Source: Vanessa cardui (Eukaryota; Arthropoda; Insecta; Lepidoptera; Nymphalidae). From it: a DNA stretch of 64,000 nucleotides. The notes below the pieces were generated by a model. It did no database searches and was not told the DNA's origin. It saw nothing but the letters and a program-made list of their open reading frames with translations. Shown here in pieces: positions 21,101 through 26,439 of this stretch; the stretch's first letter is position 1; each line of letters begins with the position of its first letter. The DNA lies in the NCBI RefSeq assembly GCF_905220365.1, contig NC_061126.1:7192001-7256000 (forward strand), read 5' to 3'. A program made the translations under genes and the position numbers.

Positions 21101-22369
21101 ATGATAGCGGCTCGCGTGCGCCGGGCCAGTTAATCCCGCCGCGTCCGCTATACCAACACTACTATATATAAAAGAAGTTTCAATTTACCTGAAATCGTTT
21201 TATTTCTGAAACACAAATGAGTTTGAAACAATAGCGTATGTTTTCAGTACCTGCAAATTTAGATCTAATATGTTGAAAAGTTTCATGAAATTTTGTAAAT
21301 GTTTGCAAATATGTACTGAGCTAAATAATATGTATTTTGATTTAGAATATGAGAAGATACAAATTAATTTACTAAAATGAGATCGGACGAAATATTTGGT
21401 AATCGATTTTGCATTGGTTAATTATGCACTTAAATAATTTGATTAATTTACAATGTGCCATAGTAATATAACCGTGATGTGAACAACTGAAATTTATACA
21501 TCTCTCGCGAAACGGTTTACATTTAACACAAATAGAGTTGTATAAAGCTCTTTTGCAAATTTGAAAAGTTAGTCAGTGTTCCACTAACTGTGTGGTTAAT
21601 TAAATTTATGTGTAACTTTAGCTGCATGCCCTACGGCGATTGATGCAAGGCGACGCGAGGCACCCAAAAGCCCCGCTAGGAAACAACTTCAGACCTCCTC
21701 AACCGCTGCACCACCGGGCAGTCAGGACTAACATTGACTTTGATCTTAGCAAGGTAATTAAAACGATTTTATGGATATGAAGTTCTTTTGTTTCGACTTG
21801 CATATTAAAAAATAAATTGTTTTCAGTATCCTGGTAAGACTTGTCCCAGCATGCATCGAGATATGCATTACAAAGGTATGATTAATTTTAATGATCGTCA
21901 TTCGCTATAGTGTGTGTTTTTTTTTTCATTTAATTCTGTCTCTAATTTAATCCCAAGTTCGCGGACAATTGTTAAAATGTTTAACAATTGTCCGCGAATA
22001 TTTTTGTCAGATTATCAATGTTTTTTTCGTCTTATTAACAATATATTCTTTATTTTCCACATTGATTCCTTGCATTCTTATTGTGTGAGGATATAATTAC
22101 TCAACAAATCTATACCATTAGATAACAGTAGTACATGCACGCGTTGAACTAAAACTTGTTCTAACTTGTAATGTATACGCATTGAATAATGATTAATCGA
22201 AAAAAAAAAAACGTATAGTAAAATATATTATTCGATTTAATCATAAATCGAATAAAGTACTCTAGAAGTATTCAAATAAAAATATTATAATTTCTCTTAT
22301 AAAAAGAAGAAAATACATCACATTAATCTTCGTATTTCCCTTTCAGCTAAAAGCTGGACACAGTATTGA
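72..22369 (+). CDS. Secreted carbonic anhydrase-related protein (CA10/CA11 type), 10 exons, 321 aa
   Basis: The coding sequence joins 72-135, 7448-7498, 12415-12551, 13242-13433, 16875-16970, 18225-18291, 18411-18565, 21622-21753, 21827-21875 and 22347-22369. That is 966 nt with GT/AG at every intron and consistent phase. Residues 1 to about 22 form a hydrophobic signal peptide. The rest is one alpha-carbonic-anhydrase domain starting SWEEWWTYDG and FWGLINPEW. Aligned to CA II, the zinc ligand positions are His125, His127 and Gln150 (third His lost), so the protein should not be a normal CO2 hydratase. GSEH (135-138) and YDGSTTAP (226-233) are conserved landmarks. Cys53 and Cys235 match the disulfide of extracellular CAs. 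NxS/T sites are at Asn102, Asn109 and Asn161. The tail with Cys304 resembles CA10. Vertebrate CA10 and CA11 are secreted neurexin ligands, so a role at the neuronal surface is inferred here. A TAG lies in frame two codons upstream of the chosen ATG. Confidence 0.95.
318..590 (-). repeat. Dispersed lepidopteran repeat, family 2
   Basis: Matches the copy at 45676-45960 in inverse orientation. Shared blocks include GCAAGCCCGTCTGGGTAGGT, ACTCATCAG..ATTCTACCG, AACAGTACTCAGTATTG, TTGTGTTCCGGTTTGAAGGG and GTTGGTGGCGCATTG. No coding capacity is seen. It may be a SINE or the 3' part of a LINE; the class is not certain. Confidence 0.75.
720..1259 (-). mobile_element. Helitron-type element interrupted by SINE copy A
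   Basis: On the minus strand it begins TCTATAC at 1259, continues through a (GTCT)n stretch, is interrupted by the SINE, and resumes with AGGACATAGGCTAC near 800-815. The same order is seen in the related fragments at 1902 and 40191. The far end near 720 is not defined. It is non-coding and probably non-autonomous. Confidence 0.65.
846..1158 (-). mobile_element. tRNA-derived SINE (copy A), TTTAC-type tail
   Basis: Read on the minus strand, it starts with a tRNA-like head: A-box-like TGGCCTAGTGG and B-box GGGTTCAAACCC. A conserved body follows (GTGAGGAAACCTGCATG, AGCGTGGTGGAATATG), then a tail of TTTAC repeats. It is flanked by an 8-bp target-site duplication GCTTTACA at 838-845 and 1159-1166. 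It resembles the Metulj-type SINEs of butterflies, a name recalled rather than searched. The small open frames here belong to the element. Confidence 0.9.
1902..2035 (+). mobile_element. Helitron-type 5' end fragment
   Basis: Starts TCTATACTTAAAATTATAAA, followed by a GTCTGTCTG stretch, CCACTGAACCGA and AGGACATAGGCTAC. This is the same order as in the elements at 1259 (minus) and 40191. The 3' end is missing or unrecognisable. Confidence 0.6.
2660..2885 (+). repeat. Dispersed repeat, family 2
   Basis: Contains GGTTACCACCGCCCACCGTC, the GACGTTGTAAGAAATAATA block, GCGCCACCAACCTTGG and GGTGAGTGGGTGGTAGCTAC, in the same order as the copy at 45676-45960. Diverged and non-coding. Confidence 0.75.
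7448..7498 (+). CDS. CARP exon 2: N-terminus of the mature protein
   Basis: A 51-nt exon after acceptor ATTGCAG, with donor TTCAG|GTGAGC. It encodes residues 22-38 (AVSGVSWEEWWTYDGIS). The SWEEWW segment corresponds to the EGWWAY region at the start of the CA domain in vertebrate CA10. It enters and leaves in phase 1, matching exons 1 and 3. Confidence 0.9.
7531..7756 (-). mobile_element. Short non-autonomous Helitron
   Basis: On the minus strand it starts CTATACTAATATTATATATG at the right end and finishes with the CTAG motif at 7531-7534, the CTRR-type 3' terminus of Helitrons. Its internal AACCGATTAAGATGAAA block is typical of these lepidopteran elements. It lies 33 bp inside intron 2, close to the exon 2 donor. 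Confidence 0.65.
8240..8415 (-). repeat. Decayed dispersed repeat, family 2
   Basis: Retains GGTACCACCCACTA near one end and GTGGTGATGGTGACCACTTG near the other, with AACAGCAAAACTTATTATTG between them. This fits a heavily mutated copy of family 2. Confidence 0.5.
10112..11043. repeat. Three scattered copies of a short motif in intron 2
   Basis: Near 10112-10146 and 10743-10777 two 35-bp stretches begin GCCATAAAGT and share AACC.CTGCG.CG (27 of 35 positions by eye). An inverted, looser version with GGTTGCGGTCA lies at 11008-11043. They look like old fragments of one repeat family of unknown class. Confidence 0.4.
11560..11975 (+). mobile_element. LINE-type retrotransposon 3' end
   Basis: The block GAGAGATCGCTATAAGCGAT, then AAGACCGCC, then GCAATAAAGTATTTTAAATA and an A-rich tail, is a recurring 3' terminus of non-LTR elements in moths and butterflies. 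No intact reverse-transcriptase frame precedes it, so it is a 5'-truncated insertion. The left border is uncertain. Confidence 0.55.
12055..12278 (+). mobile_element. Retroelement 3' end, family 3
   Basis: Contains CTTCCAGGCAGGATAT, TTGCCGGTTCTTCTCGG, GAATCTACTTTCC, ACCGGTGGTAAC and TTGAATAAAGTTTATTTAGA. Related copies are at 49795-49930, 52455-52600 (minus) and 52900-53010. The AATAAAG and T-rich GATTTTTGATT end suggest a LINE or SINE 3' end. It lies about 140 bp before exon 3. Confidence 0.55.
12415..12551 (+). CDS. CARP exon 3: start of the CA fold
   Basis: Acceptor TTTCCACAG, donor AGA|GTAGGT. It encodes residues 39-84, starting GPAFWGLINPEWSLCNKGRR and followed by QSPVN. QSPVN is the conserved QSPI/VN motif of alpha-CAs. 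Cys53 in SLCNKG is the first cysteine of the extracellular-CA disulfide. It enters in phase 1 and leaves in phase 0. Compared with the surrounding intron it is clearly richer in G+C. Confidence 0.93.
12552..13241 (+). other. CARP intron 3 (690 bp)
   Basis: AT-rich intron containing one copy (about 12684-12810) of a repeat that recurs in intron 4 (13718-13815). Nothing else recognisable. Confidence 0.8.
12684..12810 (+). repeat. Dispersed repeat in intron 3 (pair with 13718)
   Basis: AAAACAAAGTCGCTTA, CGCTGTCTGTCCCTATGTAT, CTTAGATCTTTTAAG, GAATTTTGATGCGGTTTTTT and AGGTTTATATGTA form a recognisable lepidopteran repeat that recurs at 13718-13815. Class unknown. Confidence 0.6.
13242..13433 (+). 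CDS. CARP exon 4: zinc-site strand (His125, His127)
   Basis: 192 nt, phase 0 to phase 0, between TTTGTACAG and GAG|GTAAGT. It encodes residues 85-148, including NGLISNTGHSV, two NxT sites (Asn102, Asn109), the EIHIHYG strand with the first two zinc-ligand positions both His, and GSEHAINGYSFPAE. This is the most diagnostic exon for the CA family. Confidence 0.95.
13718..13815 (+). repeat. Dispersed repeat in intron 4 (pair with 12684)
   Basis: Shares AAAACAAAGTCGCTTA, CGCTGTCTATGCCTATGTAT and GAATTTTGATGCGATTTTTT with the copy in intron 3. Together the two copies bracket exon 4 in direct orientation. Confidence 0.6.
14673..14953 (+). mobile_element. Short non-autonomous Helitron
   Basis: Starts TCTATACATACATATAATAA and has the internal GTCTGTCTGTCTATTTGTTT, GACTAGACCGATTTTGATGG and AAGGAGTAACGTAGCCTAC blocks. 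It ends with CGCGGGCAGAGCTAG followed by T. The TC start and CTAG end next to T fit Helitron termini. It has no coding capacity. Confidence 0.7.
16290..16410 (-). repeat. Decayed dispersed repeat, family 2
   Basis: Contains GACATAGTATCTTAGTTC and GGTGGTGGTGACCATAAAGT followed by GCCCATTG, matching the left part of family 2 read in reverse. Fragmentary. Confidence 0.45.
16436..16751 (-). mobile_element. tRNA-derived SINE (copy B), TTTAC-type tail
   Basis: Same body and tRNA-like head as copy A (A-box TGGCCCAGTGG, B-box GGGTTCAAACCC on the minus strand). The T-rich tail contains TTACTTT. A perfect 14-bp target-site duplication (AAATTTTTTTATTT at 16422-16435 and 16752-16765) brackets it. It ends 109 bp before the exon 5 acceptor. 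Confidence 0.92.
16875..16970 (+). CDS. CARP exon 5: Gln at the third zinc-ligand position
   Basis: 96 nt, phase 0 on both sides, acceptor TTGTTGCAG, donor CTACAG|GTAAGC. It encodes residues 149-180, starting IQIFGFNSQLYSNFSEA. Gln150 sits where catalytic CAs have His119 (CA II numbering). This substitution also occurs in vertebrate CA10. Asn161 is an NFS glycosylation site. Confidence 0.93.
16971..18224 (+). other. CARP intron 5 (1.25 kb)
   Basis: AT-rich sequence without recognisable repeats. A 61-codon open frame at 17742-17927 has no family features and is treated as chance. Confidence 0.7.
18225..18291 (+). CDS. CARP exon 6
   Basis: 67 nt between TTGTTGCAG and GGAG|GTATAA, entering in phase 0 and leaving in phase 1. 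It encodes residues 181-202 (LGDLSNPELRILTEELENIK plus YG). This aligns with the DSSNPFLNRM segment of CA10. The following intron is only 119 bp. Confidence 0.9.
18411..18565 (+). CDS. CARP exon 7: active-site loop and second disulfide Cys
   Basis: 155 nt after acceptor TTTCATTAG, with donor CAGCAG|GTAAAT. It encodes residues 203-254, including LLPDTDYYMTYDGSTTAPAC and TWIIINKPIYITKQQ. Thr231 aligns with Thr199 of CA II, and Cys235 is the likely partner of Cys53. The reading frame is open and conserved throughout. Confidence 0.93.
18822..19050 (+). mobile_element. Second SINE family, degraded
   Basis: The head GACCTCCGTGATCGAGTAGTG, GGTACGCCACTCC and GGGTTTGATTC resembles a tRNA-related promoter with a B-box. 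The body has GTCTTGGGTCTGGGTGTCGT, CATAACACAAGTGCTTCAGA and CTTACATTGGGATCAGAGTT. I recognise this as a common lepidopteran SINE-like repeat; the family name is not certain. Confidence 0.6.
19348..19587 (+). repeat. Exact 120-bp tandem duplication
   Basis: Bases 19348-19467 and 19468-19587 are identical, with no difference over 120 bp. Both copies begin TGAAATAATTAATTAG and end CATTATTATATA. It lies in unique AT-rich sequence of intron 7. Confidence 0.97.
21622..21753 (+). CDS. CARP exon 8
   Basis: 132 nt, phase 0 to phase 0, acceptor ACTTTAG, donor AGCAAG|GTAATT. It encodes residues 255-298, with LHALRRLM, NNFRPPQPLHHRAVRTNIDF and DLSK. The NFRP.QPL..R..RTNI pattern is the conserved C-terminal block of the CA domain in CA10/CA11. 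The exon is G+C-rich against its AT-rich introns. Confidence 0.93.
21827..21875 (+). CDS. CARP exon 9: C-terminal cysteine segment
   Basis: 49 nt after TTTTCAG, with donor AAAG|GTATGA, entering in phase 0 and leaving in phase 1. It encodes residues 299-314 (YPGKTCPSMHRDMHYK), which matches the GKDCPNN region of CA10. The preceding intron 8 is only 73 bp (21754-21826). Confidence 0.9.
21958..21998. repeat. Perfect 19-bp inverted repeat with 3-nt loop
   Basis: Left arm 21958-21976 (TTCGCGGACAATTGTTAAA) and right arm 21980-21998 are exact reverse complements, separated by ATG. It lies in CARP intron 9. Confidence 0.95.
22228..22255. repeat. Perfect 12-bp inverted repeat with 4-nt loop
   Basis: TTATTCGATTTA (22228-22239) and TAAATCGAATAA (22244-22255) flank ATCA. 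It is in CARP intron 9, 230 bp after the 19-bp hairpin and about 90 bp before the last exon. Confidence 0.9.
22347..22369 (+). CDS. CARP exon 10: last codons and stop
   Basis: The coding part of the last exon follows acceptor CCCTTTCAG. It completes Ala315, adds KSWTQY and ends at TGA (22367-22369). A short tail with Trp near the end resembles the end of vertebrate CA10, which has NEWLLK. The exon continues as 3' UTR. Confidence 0.88.
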
Positions 22370-22840
22370 AGAAATATTCGGCTACTGTAGGCGTTCATCT
22401 ATAGAAACATGAAATATGTGTAGACAAAAATAATTTCTAAGTCTTTGTATATAAAATTTTGTACAGCCTTGTTAAACTATATCGCTTATGAAAAGAGCTA
22501 ATTGTGTACTTTACGTAGGTATTACAGTGTATTATAAATTATAGTGCTTAAGTAACATTATGATATATTAGATAAATTATTATTATAGAAATTTTATAGG
22601 CTCGTGTGTATTATTGTTGATTATGAAAAAATTGTAATTTAGAACAGATATTTTCCGATAGATTATTCAGAACATGCCTCTCGCTGTCTATCCATTGTAC
22701 TTTAGTACCTTATAGAATTAGATTAGTCATAAAATTTAACACAATGTTAACGGGTTTGTATCCTTTATTACTATTAATAACTAAAACCGCTGATGATTAT
22801 AATATATTTATTTGAAAATAAAAAATAATATAATTATTAA
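22370..22840 (+). other. Probable 3' UTR of the CARP gene
   Basis: This AT-rich sequence directly follows the stop codon and contains no open reading frame of note. The first canonical AATAAA after the stop is at 22817-22822, so the mRNA probably ends some 10-30 bases later. The extent is inferred from that signal alone. Confidence 0.5.
22817..22822 (+). terminator. Candidate polyadenylation signal AATAAA
   Basis: First AATAAA downstream of the CARP stop codon, about 450 bp after it. Other AATAAA matches occur further on (for example around 23019), which is expected by chance in AT-rich DNA, so the choice is provisional. Confidence 0.4.
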
Positions 22841-24060
22841 TATTTATTTATATCTTAAAATATTATTGACCTTATTAATTTATACCGTAGGTAGAACTAT
22901 TATATTTATTACATAATCATTCTAAGTAAATAATCAAACCAAATATACATATTTAAAAATTGAAATTAAGCCATATCATTCTTATATATAAAATGTAAAT
23001 GGGTTTCAAACTTATAATAAATAAATTTAGATTTGTATAGTGCTGTAAAGCATCTACAGCTTTAATAAGTTAGAATAAAAATATATATGTATAATAAAAT
23101 ATATCGGCATGGCTATAAAGATGTAATGAGTTTAAATTGGCTTTTATCTGGAAAAAAAAGTATAGATATTGTCTTTTTATTTGATTAAATGATACTTCTT
23201 GATGCCTTTATTCATTGGCCTTTAAATTCAATGCCTCCCTTTAAGTAAGCGCTGGTAAATTATGAGACCAATGGGAGACCATTCCAGTTATATTCGGAAA
23301 CATTTTGCATAGTCACAAAGTCTGCAATCGCATGTTTAAAAATATACCTCTACGTTTTTCTAACGCAATGGAGCAGAACCGTCTGTTTTAGTGTTTCCTC
23401 GAGTCCTGTGTTTGAATAAAAAGCTCATTTGAATTCTATGAGAATCGAAATTGGCTCTCCTTTTCGCTGTAGTAACTTAATTTAATCGAGTTTCATCCTT
23501 CCATCACGACATTCTTTACATTTGATACCCGAAAATTAGTACTTACAAAACTGTGGAGATGATATTATGATATTACGAAAAGCGTTAAAATGGAAAAAAG
23601 GAAGACGCTTATTACACAACAATGTTACGAGTTAATATTGCCTGTATAATATAATGCATTGTTTAAGTATTTTCATCCCGGTGTTGGACGTTAAATCAAA
23701 TATGTACAAAAACGTTTCTGAATTATTTACCCCCTTTATATTTAATTTCATTCTATAATATTATTTTAAGGTAATATTATGATAACCAAACAAATAATTA
23801 AATAATAATAATTTACCGCATCAATATTAACATTGCGCAATGATCAAATATATTCGTTTTGCTGTAATAATTAATTACAAAATACGATATGAAAAACTCG
23901 CTCCAAATCTGATCATTATTTTTTAATGATTTTTATTTGTCTTCAACAATGCAAACGGATACGTCAAGGGATAAGATTAACGTTACGATGTGAAATGAAC
24001 AACATAAATCATTTTAATTGTAGTAAAATTAATATTTGATTTCTGTGAATATTATTAACT
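22841..24060. other. Intergenic AT-rich DNA, nothing recognised
   Basis: Downstream of the CARP 3' end. I see no exon, RNA gene or recognisable repeat, only low-complexity A/T stretches. Confidence 0.6.
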
Positions 24061-24072
24061 CACACAAATTAA

Positions 24073-24369
24073 GAGCCGAGATGGGCCAGTGGTTAGAACA
24101 CGTCTTAACCGATGATTGCGGGTTCGAACCCAGACAAGCACCTCTATATATGTGTGCTTAATTTGTGTTTATAATTCCTCTCGTACTCGGCGGTGAAGGA
24201 AAACATCGTGAGGAAACCTGCATGGGTATAATTTCATCGAAATTCTACCACATGTGCATTCCACCAAACCACATTGGAACAGCGTGGTGGAATATGTTCC
24301 ACACCCTCTCCTTAATGGAAGAGGAGGCCTTATCCCAGCAGTGGGAAATATACAGGCTGTTACTTTTTT
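24073..24369 (+). mobile_element. tRNA-derived SINE (copy C), TTACTTT tail
   Basis: Plus-strand copy starting GAGCCGAGATGGGCCAGTGG with B-box GGGTTCGAACCC, then the conserved body to ACAGGCTGTTACTTTTTT. It is flanked by a 9-bp target-site duplication ACAAATTAA (24064-24072 and 24370-24378). The A-box region has a short deletion relative to other copies (ACACGTCTTAACC), which may make the copy inactive. The long open frame across it is the element, not a gene. Confidence 0.9.
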
Positions 24370-25144
24370 ACAAATTAAACAGAAATTACCCGTCCTTTGA
24401 AATTGATTATGATAAATTTTTGAATAAATATTTTCATTTTATAACAGAAAAATTTGGATAAATCATAAGCCAAACACGATCGCAATGAACAACTAATTAA
24501 GACATATAAGTCAGTTTCCCGATGGAACGTGTAGCCGCGTTATTGGAAAACTTTCCGTTCGATCTACCTTAATAGACTTACACAAATTGAGTTCATTAAA
24601 AATAATATTGTCTAGCCCAATCAACGTTCGATATTTAAAATATTGCCTCACTATTTACGGTGGATTTTATTTTTTTAACGCAGTCTCATGGTCATTGGTA
24701 ATTTATTTTACTTTTGTCCTTGGCATATCGGATTTTTTTAACCGAGTAAAAATATTTTTAATGTTTTTGCGAATTCAAGGATTATTGTTACACTAGATTC
24801 CTCATGTAGTTTCAAAGGTGCAATGGATCCTGTGTTTTTTCTGTAACCTGTCTTCGCTGAAATTCATGATGATCGATTAAGTAGCTAAGACTTGAAAGCG
24901 TCGCAAATTAACAAACCAACTTCGTCGTTTCTTCAACTTACTATACAAGTTAACCACCGGGGGGTTTAATGATACTACATGGCATAAAAATGCACCATAG
25001 ACTCGTACTCTCGTATAAAAATTATCTGGAAATATTAATTGACTCAAATAAATGACTAAAAAATAAAATATTTTTATGAAAACTAATTCACGTATCACAG
25101 AATCATAAGTGCGAGGGTGTTTACAAAGCCAGCTAAACACTTGA

Positions 25145-25203
25145 CGAGTGGGGCGCGTCGAGTGTTCACTCGAAGACGAGTGTAAGCTTGCACTCGAGTC
25201 GAG
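25145..25203. other. Cluster of CGAGTG/CACTCG motifs
   Basis: CGAGTG occurs at 25145-25150, 25159-25164 and 25177-25182. Its complement CACTCG is at 25167-25172 and 25191-25196, and a CGAGTCGAG follows. Pairs form small palindromes such as TCGAGTGTTCACTCGA. The G+C content is above its surroundings. It could be a protein-binding cluster; the function is unknown. Confidence 0.5.
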
Positions 25204-25399
25204 TTTATTTGCTTTATATTCATTGAGTGTCAGAGATTTCGCGATGCCTTCATGTACTCTTTATGACAAATTGCAGCAATGAAATTTACTGTGATTGAAC
25301 ACTATAGCTATATCATGTTCTAGCTAAACTAAGATCACCTCTTTGATATATCATAATACACGCGACAAAAAGTATAATTATTTGGCCCACAGGTAGACC

Positions 25400-25612
25400 A
25401 CCATCTCCTTCTTCTTAACGAGAATTTATCTAGCTTATTTCACAGTGCTTTTTTTTACTCCTATATTAGTTGGATAAAAAAATGATAGAATTTCATTCAC
25501 CACGCAGGATTCCACATACCCTAAATATTAAAACTCAGTTGTAATTGCTCGAGTTCGAATCCGCAATTTTTAATCAAGATTTACTATTTTAACCACTGGG
25601 CTCTCGCGACAT
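25400..25612 (-). mobile_element. Degraded SINE, related to copies A-F
   Basis: At its right end GAGTTCGAATCCGCAATTTT, AATCAAGAT and TTTTAACCACTGGGC match the reverse of the tRNA-like head. Further left, GACCACCATCTCCTTCTTCT and TTAACGAGAA match the region near the tail. It is heavily diverged and internally deleted, so it is an old insertion. Confidence 0.55.
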
Positions 25613-26127
25613 TCACTTTAAATAACTAACCCTAATGCGAAGTAGATACGGTTTTGTAGATATTTGCCTTTATAAGTACCTCGATATCAAATGAATTCAT
25701 TTTACAAATAAGCTAAGAGATGTAATATAGAAGTTCTAGTTAAACTTTCATTGCGGGTCGCATACGGTTTGTTGAAGCCAATTTGTCTTTATGCAAATGC
25801 ATTTGCTGTTCGGGCGAGCTTGTGCGCGGCCACAGAGGTCGTTAGCAAAAACAATGATCGTGGAGAAATGAATTCAATATGAACTACCTTTTGTTCTCTA
25901 CGCTATTAGAAAGAATATCCTTTGTATATTGTTATCTTTCGTCGGTTGTCAACAGTATTAAATAAACATAAAAAATTTTTGAGTTTACGGCACATTAGTG
26001 TAATTAGTGGTTGCTGATTTCGAGTAGATATAAATTATAATATAAAATGTATTTAAAAACATGTCCTTTACATATAAAATTTTAACTATCCTTTAAAATA
26101 ACTAAGTAACAATTTGATAACTGGTTA

Positions 26128-26428
26128 CAACAACAACAACAACAGCTCGTAAATTCCCACTGCTGGGCTAAAGGCCTCCTCTCCCTTTGAGGAGAAGGTT
26201 TGGAACACATTCCACCACGCTGTTCCAATGCGGGTTGGTGGAATACGCATGTGGCAGAATTTCTATGAAATTTGTCACATGCAGGTTTCCTCACGATGTT
26301 TTCCTTCACCGCTGAGCACGAGATGAATTATAAAGTGAAATTAAGCACATGAATCAGCGGTGCTTGCCTGGGTTTGAACCCGCAATCATCGGTTAAGATG
26401 CACGTGTTCTAACCACTGGGCCATCTTG
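26128..26428 (-). mobile_element. tRNA-derived SINE (copy D), TTG-type tail
   Basis: Full-length minus-strand copy with the same head and body as copies A-C, but its 3' tail is (TTG)n rather than TTTAC repeats. An 8-bp target-site duplication ACTGGTTA lies at 26120-26127 and 26429-26436. Confidence 0.92.
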
Positions 26429-26439
26429 ACTGGTTAGTA

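Larger units (their letters stand above)
18566..21621 (+). other. CARP intron 7 (3.1 kb)
   Basis: Holds a second kind of SINE (about 18822-19050) and an exact 120-bp tandem duplication (19348-19587). G+C-richer patches lie at about 20537-20640 and 21100-21165, and stand out from the AT-rich background. They have no conserved reading frame and could be regulatory. Confidence 0.75.
21876..22346 (+). other. CARP intron 9 (471 bp)
   Basis: Short AT-rich intron with two perfect hairpin sequences: 19-bp arms at 21958-21976/21980-21998, and 12-bp arms at 22228-22239/22244-22255. Both would fold in the pre-mRNA just upstream of the last exon. Confidence 0.8.

Noticed and set aside
24165..24461. 98-codon plus-strand open frame
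   Set aside because: It runs through SINE copy C into the flanking DNA. It is not a gene.
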